Below are positions 8,053 through 17,071 of a stretch of 64,000 nucleotides of DNA, in pieces. Source of the DNA: JADFNB01 sp036397455 (GTDB lineage Bacteria; Gemmatimonadota; Gemmatimonadetes; Gemmatimonadales; GWC2-71-9); the NCBI GenBank assembly GCA_036397455.1, contig DASWIX010000068.1, positions 1 through 64,000 on the forward strand. Direction: 5' to 3'. A model generated the notes under the pieces. The model did no database searches, was not told the DNA's origin, and saw only the letters and a list, made by a program, of their open reading frames with translations. Position 1 is the stretch's first letter, and each line of letters starts with the position of its first letter. Both the position numbers and the translations under genes were made by a program.

Positions 8053-10286
8053 CGCGGAGTCCACGCCGCCGCCTGCTCCACGAGCGCCGCCAACCGATCG
8101 ATCGCCGCCGCCACCCGCGCTGTCATCGCGTCCAGTTCGGTCCATTCGCGCTGCTCGATGGCTTCGCGCATGCCGGGCAGCGTCTTCACCCCGTAACCGG
8201 TGTAGAAGCCCGGCGCGTAGATCATATGGGTGAACCACGGGCGCCGCGGCAGGCCTTGCGCGTCCGATAGCGCCCGCTCGGTGCGCAGCAGCAGCACGTT
8301 CAGGTCGCCGAAGTCCGCGTTGATGACCGCGGAAGGCGCGAGGCGTTCGGCGACGCTCGCGTCGAAACGCCTCGCGGCCGCCTGGAGCCGGGTGACCGCG
8401 TTCTGGACGGGCGCCAGCGTGATGAACGGTACCGCCGCGCGGCGAGCCGGCGGCTGCACCGGACTCGACGGATCGACTGTTCGGGCGTAGGAACCGTTGT
8501 CCAGCAACTGATGGTGCCGTGCGGTTTCACGGCGCATCGCGTCCGCCAATTCGCCGACCTCTTCGATGTACCGGTCGAGGTGCGCCGCGAGGCTTTGAAA
8601 ACGCCATGGCAGGATATCGGCGTTGGCAAATCGCAGCGTGAGCCGGCCGGTGGTTTTCGCCAGCGTGGCACCGTAGCGGAACCCCGGATCACCGAACCGA
8701 GCGTAGTGATCGAACGAATCGAAGATCGAGTGATACGATCCACCGCCGGATTCGCCGCCGTAGCCGACGTTCAGCGACGCGATCCCCAGATGTTGCAGGA
8801 ACGGCGTGTAGTCCGAGCCCGATCCCAACGGCGCGATCGCCCAGTCGGTCATGTCCCCAGGTTCCCGGTCGCCGGTCACCGCGAGCAGTGCGCGACGCCG
8901 TTCCCACACGGACACCTCGTACTGTGGGTCGGTGACCTCCTTCGCGACCTCGTTGACCACCCGCTCGAGCGCGTGCGATCCGCCCACGTTGAGGTATCCG
9001 CGACCTGACCCGTCGGTATTGATGTACACCACGGCCTTTTCCTTCAGTTCGTCGGCGTGGAGTTCGGCCCATTCGGTCGAGCCGAGCAGGCCGGGTTCCT
9101 CGGCGTCCCACGCGGCGTACACGATGGTGCGTTGCGGGCGCCAGCCGGTTCGGGCCAGCGCCCCGACCGCGCGCGCCTCGCCCAGCAAGGAGACCATTCC
9201 GCTCAACGGATCCGCCGCGCCGAACACCCAGGCGTCGTGGTGATTACCGCGAATCACCCATTGGTCCGGATACGTGCTTCCGTGCATCCGCGCAATGACG
9301 TCGTACGCCGGACGCAAACTCCAATCGAACGCCAGTGCGAGATGCACCTTTGCGGGACCGGGGCCGACGTGATACGTGATCGGGAGCGCGCCGCGCCATT
9401 CCGGCGGCGCCACCGGACCGGCAAGCGCGGCGAGCAGCGGCTGCGCGTCGGCGTAGGAGATGGGGAGCACCGGGATCTTCATGATCGTGGGCGATTCGGC
9501 CACCGTGTACCGTTGGGCGTCGGCGGTCGCGCCGACAAAGGGTGTCAGCGGATCGCCCGGATAGGTCGGCATGTCGGCGACCGACCCGCGCTGGGCGCCG
9601 GACGCCATGCGAAACGCCCCGGTCGGGTAGACGTCACCCTGCCAGTAGCCGTCGTCTCGCGGATCGGAATAGAGAATGCATCCGACGGCGCCGTGCTCGC
9701 GGGCCACCTTCGGTTTGATGCCGCGCCAGGAGCCGCCATACCGCGCGATGACGATCTTGCCCTCGACGCTGATTCCGCGCCGGTCGAGTTCGTCATAGTC
9801 GGCCGGCACGCCATAGTTGACATAGACCAACTCGGCGGTCACGTCCCCATCGGCGGAATACGCGTTATAGGGCGGCAACCGGCCGTCGGTGATGCCCGAG
9901 GTCCGGTCTTCCGTCAGCGTGGGTTCCGTGAGCCGGGCGGTGACGTGTGTCGGCTCCACCAGTTCGAGCACGCGCCGCGTCGGCGTGGGGAACAGCACCT
10001 GGAACGTCTCGATCGTGACGTCGAACCCCCACTCGCGGAACTGTGCGGCCATCCAGTCGGCGTTGGCCTTGTTATGCGGCGCCCCCACATGATTGGGGGC
10101 GGACGACAGGCGCCGGTTCCAGCTCTCGAGATCGCTCGGCCGAATCGCCGCGTCGAGTTGGCGTTCGAGGTCGCGCTGTCTCGCGCTCGTCGCGACGGTA
10201 AAGCCAAGGATGGGGTCGTCGGGCGTCGCGGGCGTCGCGAGAACCAACAGGAAGGGCAAGACCAGACCTGCGAAAGGACGCGGCAT
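8049..10286 (-). CDS. Secreted M28 metallopeptidase, glutamate carboxypeptidase II / transferrin-receptor-like
   Basis: 745 aa from ATG 10286, which opens a signal peptide (MPRPFAGLVLPFLLVLATPA). Order: PA insert domain (about 150-320), M28 catalytic domain (about 325-560) and a C-terminal helical dimerisation domain (about 610-745). Human PSMA-like zinc ligands can be read: H349 (GNHHD), D359 (ADPLSG), E396/E397 (WDAEE), D425 (NTDGS) and H519 (YHSIFD). It probably trims peptides carrying C-terminal Glu/Asp or acts as a general dipeptidase in the periplasm. First gene of the run to the CDGSH gene and plsC. Confidence 0.93.
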   Translation of the reverse strand: MPRPFAGLVLPFLLVLATPATPDDPILGFTVATSARQRDLERQLDAAIRPSDLESWNRRLSSAPNHVGAPHNKANADWMAAQFREWGFDVTIETFQVLFPTPTRRVLELVEPTHVTARLTEPTLTEDRTSGITDGRLPPYNAYSADGDVTAELVYVNYGVPADYDELDRRGISVEGKIVIARYGGSWRGIKPKVAREHGAVGCILYSDPRDDGYWQGDVYPTGAFRMASGAQRGSVADMPTYPGDPLTPFVGATADAQRYTVAESPTIMKIPVLPISYADAQPLLAALAGPVAPPEWRGALPITYHVGPGPAKVHLALAFDWSLRPAYDVIARMHGSTYPDQWVIRGNHHDAWVFGAADPLSGMVSLLGEARAVGALARTGWRPQRTIVYAAWDAEEPGLLGSTEWAELHADELKEKAVVYINTDGSGRGYLNVGGSHALERVVNEVAKEVTDPQYEVSVWERRRALLAVTGDREPGDMTDWAIAPLGSGSDYTPFLQHLGIASLNVGYGGESGGGSYHSIFDSFDHYARFGDPGFRYGATLAKTTGRLTLRFANADILPWRFQSLAAHLDRYIEEVGELADAMRRETARHHQLLDNGSYARTVDPSSPVQPPARRAAVPFITLAPVQNAVTRLQAAARRFDASVAERLAPSAVINADFGDLNVLLLRTERALSDAQGLPRRPWFTHMIYAPGFYTGYGVKTLPGMREAIEQREWTELDAMTARVAAAIDRLAALVEQAAAWTPR

Positions 10287-10502
10287 ACGGATGCGAACTC
10301 CGAAGAGGATTCGCGGCGGAAGCTGCGGCACCGCTGCGGCGCGCGCAACCGGCGTTCGGGAATGACACCTCGCACCGGACCTGCGCGAACAGCGGTGACG
10401 GGGTGAATGCGGCGCTCCAGATGAGGACCAGCACGGTGGTGTGGCGGCAGAGCAGCATGCAGGGCGAGGTTCGGGTTCGGACGGTACCGGCGGCACCGTG
10501 GG

Positions 10503-11126
10503 CTATGGTTCGCTGCCGTCCGCCCGGCGGTACATTCTCGTCCGCCATATCTTCTGGGATAGTCGGTCGTGCTCGATGGTCACCTCGAGCCGGAGAAACA
10601 CGCCGCTGTCGGCCAGCGAGTAGGTCTCGGTCATCTTCCCGCCCCCATCCGGCTTCCATTCCACCACGAGATCGCCCCGTTTCCACTGTGCCTTGACCTC
10701 CAGGTGCGTGGAGTCATCGAGTTGAAAATCCCGTCCCTGGCCGTCAGGAACCAGGACGTAGCTGAACCCGTCCTGATTCGTGATGGTCACCGCGGTATCC
10801 ACGACGTTGATCTCGAAGGCCGGAACCTCGCCCGCCATCCCGAACAGCCGGTTGAGTTGCCGGCGATCCTCGTCCGAGATACGTCGCCCGCCCCGTGGCC
10901 TGCCCCCGGGGGGGCTGCCCGAAGCACCGTCACGTTGCGGCCGCCCCGCCATCGGCGCCGGCGGCAGTTCCTGTAGGGCGGTATCGGGCACCGGCTCAGC
11001 GGTCGGTCGCTCGCGCAACTCCCACCGACCGTCCAACGCCTTGCCCTGCTGTGCGGCGCCCGCCAGAGGTGCAAGGGCCAGCAGGATCGCGGGCATCAGG
11101 GCGGCGCGCAGCATGGCACGGGTCAC
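10503..11126 (-). CDS. Secreted hypothetical protein
   Basis: 207 aa. I choose the GTG at 11126 because AAGGA sits 6 nt before it; an ATG at 11114 is the alternative. A signal peptide ends near 'APLAGAAQQ'. A Pro/Gly/Arg-rich linker follows, then a compact beta-rich region containing 'VTITNQDGFSYVLVPDGQG' and 'TETYSLADSGVFLRL'. This pattern occurs in unnamed secreted proteins that bind or buffer a small ligand. I do not recognise a named family. It is separated by 217 bp from the M28 gene and 38 bp from the GTPase-like gene. Confidence 0.7.
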   Translation of the reverse strand: MTRAMLRAALMPAILLALAPLAGAAQQGKALDGRWELRERPTAEPVPDTALQELPPAPMAGRPQRDGASGSPPGGRPRGGRRISDEDRRQLNRLFGMAGEVPAFEINVVDTAVTITNQDGFSYVLVPDGQGRDFQLDDSTHLEVKAQWKRGDLVVEWKPDGGGKMTETYSLADSGVFLRLEVTIEHDRLSQKIWRTRMYRRADGSEP

Positions 11127-11164
11127 GGGTGGTCCTTCGCTTCGGGGTCTTCTACGGTGTACGC

Positions 11165-12520
11165 TCAACCGACCCAATCCGTTCCCCCGGGGGCCGCCGC
11201 GGGCCGCTGACCGAAGAGGCCCCGCAGCGCGTCCGGCAGCATCGGCTCGCCCGTTTCCTCGAGTTCGTACCGCACACGCACGGTCGGTTGCGGCACGTCG
11301 ATGAGTCGGCCAAGATCGATCGGCGTCCCCACCACGACCAGTTCGGCACCGGAAGCGTTAATGGTCGCCGCCAGTTCCGCCACCTGCTGTTCACTGTAGC
11401 CCATCGCGGGCAGGACCGGTCCGATGTCGGGATACGCCTCCAGCGTTTGGCGAATGGTCCCCACCGCGTGGGGCCGCGGATCGATCACCTCGGCGGCGCC
11501 AAACCGGCGCGCCGCGACCAGCCCCGCGCCGAAGGTCATCCCGCCGTGAGTCAGGCTGGGCCCGTCCTCGACCACCAGCACCCGCTTGCCCCGCACGGCA
11601 TCCGGTTGATCGATGGTGATGGGGCTGGCCGCGTTGATGATCCGTGCGACCGGATTGAGCCGCGCCACCGAGCAACGCGCCCGCTTGACGTCCTCCGAGG
11701 ACGCGGTGTCGACCTTGTTGATGACCACGACGTCGGCCATCCGCACGTTGGTTTCGCCGGGGTGAAAATGCTCGGCGTGATCGGCGCGATGGGGATCGAC
11801 CACGGTGATGTGCAGGTCCGCCTGGTAAAACGGCAGGTCGTTGTTCCCACCGTCCCACACGAGCACGTCCGATTCCTGTTCCGCCTGGTGCATGATGCGT
11901 TCGTAGTCGACGCCCCCGTACACCACCCGCCCGGCGGCGATGTGCGGCTCGTATTCTTCGCGCTCTTCGATCGTCACGGCGTGCCGCTCGAGGTCATCGT
12001 ATGCCGCAAACCGCTGCACGGCCTGGCGGGCCAGGTCGCCGTACGGCATCGGATGGCGGATGATCACCACGCGTTTGTTCCAACCGGTCAGGATCTCGGC
12101 CACCCGCCGGCTCGTCTGGCTCTTGCCGGCCCCGGTACGCGCCGCGCAGACCGCCACCAGCGGGACGCTGGCGCGGAAGGTCGAGTGCCGAGGGCCAAGC
12201 AAGAGGTAGTCCGCGCCGGCGGCAAGCGCACGCGACGCGAGATGCATGACCTGCTCATGCGAGACATCGCTGTAGCCGAACACCACGAGATCGACCGCGA
12301 GGTCCCGGATCAGATCGTCGAGCCGCGCTTCGGGCTCAATGGGAATGCCCTGTGGATAGTCGTCGCCCGCCAGGCTGGCCGGATAGCGACGGTGGGCGAT
12401 GTTGGGAATCTGGGTCGCGGTGAAGGCAACGACGCGATAGCGCGCATTCCCGCGAAAGAACGCATTGAAGTTATGAAAATCCCGGCCGGCGGCACCGAGA
12501 ATCAAGACCCGTTGCACCAT
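11165..12520 (-). CDS. Cyclic 2,3-diphosphoglycerate synthetase-like GTPase (COG2403 type)
   Basis: 451 aa, ATG 12520 preceded by GGGAG. The N-terminus is Rossmann-like (VLILGAAGRDFHNFN). A P-loop follows at 126-134 (AARTGAGKS), then 'WDGGNNDLPF' and 'VVINKVDTA', typical of SIMIBI-class NTPases. The whole matches the predicted-GTPase family that includes archaeal cDPG synthetase. The real product in a bacterium of this kind is uncertain; a 2-phosphoglycerate-linked or other small-molecule ligase role is possible. Cytoplasmic. Confidence 0.82.
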   Translation of the reverse strand: MVQRVLILGAAGRDFHNFNAFFRGNARYRVVAFTATQIPNIAHRRYPASLAGDDYPQGIPIEPEARLDDLIRDLAVDLVVFGYSDVSHEQVMHLASRALAAGADYLLLGPRHSTFRASVPLVAVCAARTGAGKSQTSRRVAEILTGWNKRVVIIRHPMPYGDLARQAVQRFAAYDDLERHAVTIEEREEYEPHIAAGRVVYGGVDYERIMHQAEQESDVLVWDGGNNDLPFYQADLHITVVDPHRADHAEHFHPGETNVRMADVVVINKVDTASSEDVKRARCSVARLNPVARIINAASPITIDQPDAVRGKRVLVVEDGPSLTHGGMTFGAGLVAARRFGAAEVIDPRPHAVGTIRQTLEAYPDIGPVLPAMGYSEQQVAELAATINASGAELVVVGTPIDLGRLIDVPQPTVRVRYELEETGEPMLPDALRGLFGQRPAAAPGGTDWVG

Positions 12521-12607
12521 GACCTACTCCCGTGAGAAGACTCCACAGGAACGAATAGCGGCGGATGGATGAACGGAGGCTTAAGCCGTCGTGAAGCGAA
12601 CCGGGGT

Positions 12608-13684
12608 TCAGCGAACCGGCCAGGCGCGGCTCACGGTCGGGGGGAGGTCGACTGGGGCGCGTGTCGTCAGAAACCGTCCGGCGAGGAGCTCCGCCAACGG
12701 CCGGGTCGTCTCGAATCGGAGCATCACGATCCGTAGGACGGCGGTGATCGGTGTTGCCAGCAGCATCCCGGCCACCCCCCACAGGAGGCCCCAGAAGACC
12801 AGGGCCAGCAGGATCGTGATCGGGCTCAGGTCCAGTCCCTCACCCATGATCTTGGGCTCGATGCCGTTGCCCACCACCATTTGCACCGCCCCGGGTACCG
12901 CGATCACCGCGACGACCATCCACCCGCTTTCGTACTGCACCAGCGCGATTGGGAGCGGCAACAAGGTGGCGATGACCGAGCCGATCGACGGCACGAAGTT
13001 CAGCAGGAACGCCAACACACCGAATACCAACGCGAGGTCCAGTCCGAAGATGCCGAGGATGAGGCCGACCAGCGTACCCGTGACCGCCGACGTCGCGAAC
13101 TTGGTGACGATGAAGCTCCGGATCTTCTGGTCCATTTCCTTGTAGATGCCGGTTCGCACGGTGTCTTGACGCCGGCCGATCAGCAGGAAGATCACGAACA
13201 CCAGCACGAGGAAGCCGTTGCTGACCAGACCGAACACCGTGCCGGCCGCGCCACGCACCAGCGTGCCCAGCGGCAACTGCTGCAAGGAGGACAGCACATT
13301 CCCCTGCCCGAGGTCGATGCCGTACTTGTCGAGCACCGCGAAGATCCGCTGCGCCAGGTTGACGAGCTTGTCGCGGTAGATCGGGACGGAATCGATCAGG
13401 CCGCTCGCCGAGGTCGTGATGAGGAGCCCCAGCACGCCGAGCAACGCGGCCACGATGAGGAACGTGATGACGACCGACGCCCAGCGCGGTAGTTTGGCCC
13501 GGAACTCCAGGAAGTCGGCGATCGGTGAGACCAGGTAGTACAGGAAGATGGCCAGCACGAACGGCACCATGACGGGCCGCGTGTAGCCCAAGGCGACGGC
13601 GCCCGCGACGGCAGCCAGGACCATGAGCGAGATCGTCGTGAGCCAACTGCGCTCTTCGGAAAGCGTCTTCGAGAGGACCGTCAT
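12608..13684 (-). CDS. AI-2E family (PerM/YdiK) membrane permease
   Basis: 358 aa with about eight hydrophobic helices. The soluble loop after the third segment (residues about 95-150) is typical of the family, as is the C-terminal block 'PKIMGEGLDLSPITILLALV'. Members export small molecules or ions; AI-2 transport has been shown only for a few. A CATAAT box lies 7 nt before the ATG, with no Shine-Dalgarno. Transcribed divergently from the membrane protein at 13776. Confidence 0.9.
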   Translation of the reverse strand: MTVLSKTLSEERSWLTTISLMVLAAVAGAVALGYTRPVMVPFVLAIFLYYLVSPIADFLEFRAKLPRWASVVITFLIVAALLGVLGLLITTSASGLIDSVPIYRDKLVNLAQRIFAVLDKYGIDLGQGNVLSSLQQLPLGTLVRGAAGTVFGLVSNGFLVLVFVIFLLIGRRQDTVRTGIYKEMDQKIRSFIVTKFATSAVTGTLVGLILGIFGLDLALVFGVLAFLLNFVPSIGSVIATLLPLPIALVQYESGWMVVAVIAVPGAVQMVVGNGIEPKIMGEGLDLSPITILLALVFWGLLWGVAGMLLATPITAVLRIVMLRFETTRPLAELLAGRFLTTRAPVDLPPTVSRAWPVR

Positions 13685-13691
13685 CGCTCAG

Positions 13692-13697
13692 ATTATG
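13692..13697 (-). promoter_or_regulatory. Candidate -10 box, leaderless AI-2E permease transcript
   Basis: CATAAT on the minus strand (five of six consensus bases) lies 7 nt before ATG 13684 with no ribosome-binding site between. TGGCAA 17 bp upstream is a weak -35. Confidence 0.45.
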
Positions 13698-13775
13698 ACT
13701 CAGGCCCCGGACGATTGCCAGCCCCGATTTTCCGCGCCATACTCACCAGTGCACCTCCCCCACAGGAGCCAGACC

Positions 13776-15695
13776 ATGTCGGCCGACGCGCGACCCTATC
13801 TCCCATGGCCTCCCCCAGGGCTCGAAACCGTCCACGCGCGGTTGTGGCCGGTGGTCCTCGTCCTCGCGGTGGGGGATGTGGTGCTGATTGGACCATTGAT
13901 GTGGGCCTTGATCGGCGATTGGTCGTTCTGGTCGCTCGGCCCATTTGGGAGCAGCTGGTGGGTCCTGATCGTCATGTCGCTGGCGGGCGTCGTCATTCTC
14001 CTGGCCGGGTTCGAGCGCCTGGCCCGGCTGTTATGGATGGCGTATCGAGCCAGCCAACGCGGCCATCGATGGCTCACGGTGCTGCAGGTCGCCGCGGACA
14101 CGCCGCGCGACACGGGGTTTGTTCTGCTCGGCGCGCGGCAGTATGCCAGCCTGGCACCACCCCAACGCTCGACCATCCTGGCGACCCGGCTCGTCAGCAC
14201 GATCGCGCTGTTCGGGGCGGCCTGCTGGGTGCCGATCGGGTTCGTCCTGTCGGTGATGCTCGCGGGCAGGGGGCTGATCGGCCCCGGCCTGATGGGCTTC
14301 GCGACCATCGGGCCCACCGCCGCCCTCATTGCCATCGCCCTCCCGGGGCGATTCATGGAAGCGCGGCTGCGCCGGGCGGCGCGAAAGGACCCCGCGGCCC
14401 GTGCCGCCGACGATCAGGCCCTCAGCGCCAAGGTCGCCGATTGGAATCAAGGGATCGACGCCGCGACGGCGGGCGTCCAGATCGCGACACGATCGAGCGA
14501 AACCCCCCGCGGGTTCCAGTGGGCCGCCGTGGTGGTCGCGATCGGGGCCATCGTGCTCGTCATCCCCGCCGCGACGGTCGGGTTCACAAGCGGCCTGGCC
14601 CCAATGACCGCCGCCATCGCGATTCCCAAGTTCTCCAGCATTCAGGCGCGGGTCGGTACCGCGAACGCATTGCGCGGCTACCGGATCGCACCCGACTCCA
14701 CATCACCGCGCGAGGCCGGTGAGGCCCTGCACGCCCTGTTCCGCGTGGGAGACGCGCAGCGGCGGGAGCACATGCAGCAGCCGGTCCGCCGCTACGAGCA
14801 ACCCTGGTTCCCGGAGGATCCGGACAGCGCGATCACCACGCAGGTGGACGATGAGTGGATCATGGCCCTGTTCGCCCGGACCCGGTCCTTCTCGACCGCC
14901 GAGCGCTCGTTCCTGCAAGCCGTGGCGACACACCCCGCCCAGCGGGAGTGGAGTACGGTGGCGCGGGCCCCGGCGATCGACCTCATCGGCACCCGCTTTG
15001 TCACCCCGTTCGATTCGATCACGGCGTGGACCCTGCCCCTCCCGCGGTTTTCCGTGATCCGCGACGGCATACGCGCCCACATCGCGATGGCGGCGTGGGA
15101 GCTGAGCCGCGGCCGGGCGGCGGAGGCGGAACGAACCATCAAGGAGGTGATTTCCACCGGGTTCGGGATGATCGACGACGGACCGACGCTGATCGATAAT
15201 CTCATCGGGCTGGTCGCCGTGCGCGACGGCGGGCGGGCCCTCGAGCAGCTCTACCGCGCAACCGGCCGGGCGACCGAAGCAGACGGACTCGAGCTGGTCC
15301 GGACGGTCGCGCAGGAAGTCAGGCAGAGCGCGTCAACCTCCATCGGATTCAACCTGCAGGAGGCCATGCGGCACATACCGACCATCGTGCCGGATACGAA
15401 CTACGTCCTCGGATTGCGATGGGAGTTCTTCCTGACCACGAGTACGTTTGCCCCCTGTCTCAACCTGAAGAACTTGATGTTCGGCCCGGATGACAGCTAC
15501 GCGTCGTGGAAAGCGCGCGCGCGGGAATCGCTCGTGAGGCGCTCGAGCGACGAACCGTACTTCGAACTGCTCAGCAGAGGCCCGGGGTCACTCGCCGGTT
15601 CGGACATGCCGTTCCCGCTGCGCGCGGTCCTGCGATTCACCTTCGGTCGCGGGCGCGTCACCGAAACATGCGGCGGGTTCGTCCAGGTCCTGTGA
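13776..15695 (+). CDS. Membrane protein paralogous to the kinase C-terminal module, kinase domain absent
   Basis: 639 aa from ATG 13776, with CAGGAG 7 nt upstream. It opens with 'RPYLPWPPPGLE', the same junction motif found right after the kinase domain of 2214-5204. The same order of membrane segments and a soluble tail follow. Matching blocks in the tail include 'IKEVISTGFGMIDDG' against 'AREIISVGHAFLRQP', 'VAVRDGGRALE' against 'VIVREGARTLQ', and 'LRWEFFLTTSTFAPC' against 'VRWELIRAIYGAYC'. No kinase or zinc ribbon remains. Because the frame is intact and has its own Shine-Dalgarno, it is probably a functional partner or decoy rather than a relic. Unnamed family. Confidence 0.85.
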   Translation: MSADARPYLPWPPPGLETVHARLWPVVLVLAVGDVVLIGPLMWALIGDWSFWSLGPFGSSWWVLIVMSLAGVVILLAGFERLARLLWMAYRASQRGHRWLTVLQVAADTPRDTGFVLLGARQYASLAPPQRSTILATRLVSTIALFGAACWVPIGFVLSVMLAGRGLIGPGLMGFATIGPTAALIAIALPGRFMEARLRRAARKDPAARAADDQALSAKVADWNQGIDAATAGVQIATRSSETPRGFQWAAVVVAIGAIVLVIPAATVGFTSGLAPMTAAIAIPKFSSIQARVGTANALRGYRIAPDSTSPREAGEALHALFRVGDAQRREHMQQPVRRYEQPWFPEDPDSAITTQVDDEWIMALFARTRSFSTAERSFLQAVATHPAQREWSTVARAPAIDLIGTRFVTPFDSITAWTLPLPRFSVIRDGIRAHIAMAAWELSRGRAAEAERTIKEVISTGFGMIDDGPTLIDNLIGLVAVRDGGRALEQLYRATGRATEADGLELVRTVAQEVRQSASTSIGFNLQEAMRHIPTIVPDTNYVLGLRWEFFLTTSTFAPCLNLKNLMFGPDDSYASWKARARESLVRRSSDEPYFELLSRGPGSLAGSDMPFPLRAVLRFTFGRGRVTETCGGFVQVL

Positions 15696-15730
15696 TGCGT
15701 CCGGTCGCCCCGGCGTTCACGCAACCTTCA

Positions 15731-15759
15731 TGGACGGTTCACATCGCGAGGTGTAGGCT
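15731..15759 (+). promoter_or_regulatory. Candidate sigma-70 promoter of the lipoprotein gene
   Basis: TGGACG, a 17-bp spacer and TAGGCT precede the lipoprotein start at 15805. Four and three of six consensus bases match, respectively. Confidence 0.35.
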
Positions 15760-15804
15760 GATGCCTTCAACTCAAGAACCGGCCCCAGCCCAGCAGAGGT
15801 CGTC

Positions 15805-16236
15805 ATGAAACGCGCCATCCTCGCCGCCGTAGCCCTTGCCCTGCCCGCGTGCGGTGACAGTTCGACCGCCCCGTCACTCTCGGATCTCGAGGGCACCTGG
15901 ACGATGATCGAAGGGGTCCAGTCGATTGTCGGCGATCCGGCATCCGACTTTGACCTGGTCGATCAGGGTCTCGGCGGAACCCTCAGCATCACAAGCACCG
16001 GATCGTTCCAACTCATCATCGGGGCGAGTAGTGGGGCGCCGGGCTTCCTCGTGATGACGGGGAGCCTGACGGTCGACGGGGCGAACCTCCAGCTCACGGT
16101 GGGCGGCGCGACCGACGCCGTCCCGTTCACACTCCAGGCCGGCGTGCTGCGCCTGACGATCATGGATACGGATGACGTCGACAATGACGGCACCGACGAG
16201 GACATCCGTGTCGTGCTGGCCTTCGAACGAGACTAG
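15805..16236 (+). CDS. Small lipoprotein, lipocalin-like beta protein
   Basis: 143 aa. Signal peptide with lipobox 'ALPAC' (C16) and 'GDSSTAP' after the cysteine, so it is a lipoprotein. 'LEGTWTMIEGVQ' and alternating beta strands resemble the small lipocalin-like lipoproteins abundant in Gemmatimonadota. Acidic C-terminal stretch 'DTDDVDNDGTDEDI' may bind calcium. AGAGG lies upstream of the ATG. Function unknown. Confidence 0.75.
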   Translation: MKRAILAAVALALPACGDSSTAPSLSDLEGTWTMIEGVQSIVGDPASDFDLVDQGLGGTLSITSTGSFQLIIGASSGAPGFLVMTGSLTVDGANLQLTVGGATDAVPFTLQAGVLRLTIMDTDDVDNDGTDEDIRVVLAFERD

Positions 16237-16254
16237 GCCTTTACGGTTATGTGA

Positions 16255-16349
16255 TTCACCGCAGAGATCGCGGAGATCGCAGAGAAACCAACCGCCACCG
16301 CACAAGTGACCGACTGCCTCTCTGCGATCTCTGCGTGCTCCGCGGTGAA
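16255..16349. repeat. Inverted repeat of tandem CGCAGAGAT units
   Basis: Two 31-nt arms (16255-16285 and 16319-16349) match at 27 of 31 positions in inverted orientation around a 33-nt spacer. Each arm is built from GCAGAGATC-like tandem units and is bounded by TTCACCGC / GCGGTGAA. It is located between convergent genes. It is a REP-like dispersed element in appearance and may also terminate both transcripts. Confidence 0.8.
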
Positions 16350-16404
16350 AACGATGCGGTGAGTGCGTTCCGGTATTCGTGCTCGTGGCCGCGTGGGCTA
16401 GCGC

Positions 16405-16821
16405 TCAGTTCTCGTCGCGGGACTCCGGCATAGGTATCCCCCGGCAGGCCACATCGCCTTCGCGCATCTCCGGGAGCGGCTGAGTTCCCGTTCCGACGAA
16501 CATGCCGCACACGATGTCTCCGTGCGCGCCGTGGACCGCGATCTCGCTGTGACCCGTCGGTGACGCGCTGAGCAGAATCACCCGCACGCCCCGCGAGGGC
16601 ACGTACATCGGCGCCATCTCAGTCATCGAGGTGGCATAGCGCTCGTTGTCCGCAAAGAAGGACTCCTGGGCCACCACGAAGTTCCTCAGGTCGCTGCGCA
16701 TCATCGCGACCGCCGCCCGGACAGAAACGGAATCGGCGACGCCGGCTCCTTGAGCCACGGCGGACCGCCCCGGTAGCGCGCACGTCACCACACCCAACAG
16801 TATCCAGCCGATCGGCTTCAT
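16405..16821 (-). CDS. Secreted pilin-like hypothetical protein
   Basis: 138 aa, ATG 16821 with GGAGGC seven bases upstream. A signal peptide ends near 'SAVAQG'. The core 'DLRNFVVAQESFFADNERYATS' resembles the first part of the globular domain of type IV pilins and pseudopilins (a helix followed by 'aqeaYfadn..Yat'), but no pilin N-terminal helix is present. Two Cys (in 'VCGMF' and 'ACRG') may form a disulfide. Unnamed secreted family; role unknown. Confidence 0.72.
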   Translation of the reverse strand: MKPIGWILLGVVTCALPGRSAVAQGAGVADSVSVRAAVAMMRSDLRNFVVAQESFFADNERYATSMTEMAPMYVPSRGVRVILLSASPTGHSEIAVHGAHGDIVCGMFVGTGTQPLPEMREGDVACRGIPMPESRDEN

Positions 16822-17071
16822 GGTGCCTCCAAAGTGTATTGTTGTTGTAGTACACTAGTACGCATGGCGGCATGAGTCAAGTCTCCCCCGCCAGTCGGAC
16901 ATCTGGCACGGGAGGCGTGCGCAACCCGGCCCTGTTGACGGGGTTCGTGTCGTACGAACGCGGCTCGGGTCTTGCTCAGGCTCCAGCTCGACGGCCATCT
17001 TGACCGCCTACTTCGATCTCCCGGGTCTCCAGATGCCACAGGCGCTTGCGCGATTCCTGAGCGGCGGGCCG

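Noticed and set aside
16840..16865. TACTA-type sequence before the pilin-like gene as a BlaI/MecI operator
   Set aside because: The TACTA copies are direct rather than inverted and no BlaI-type gene adjoins.
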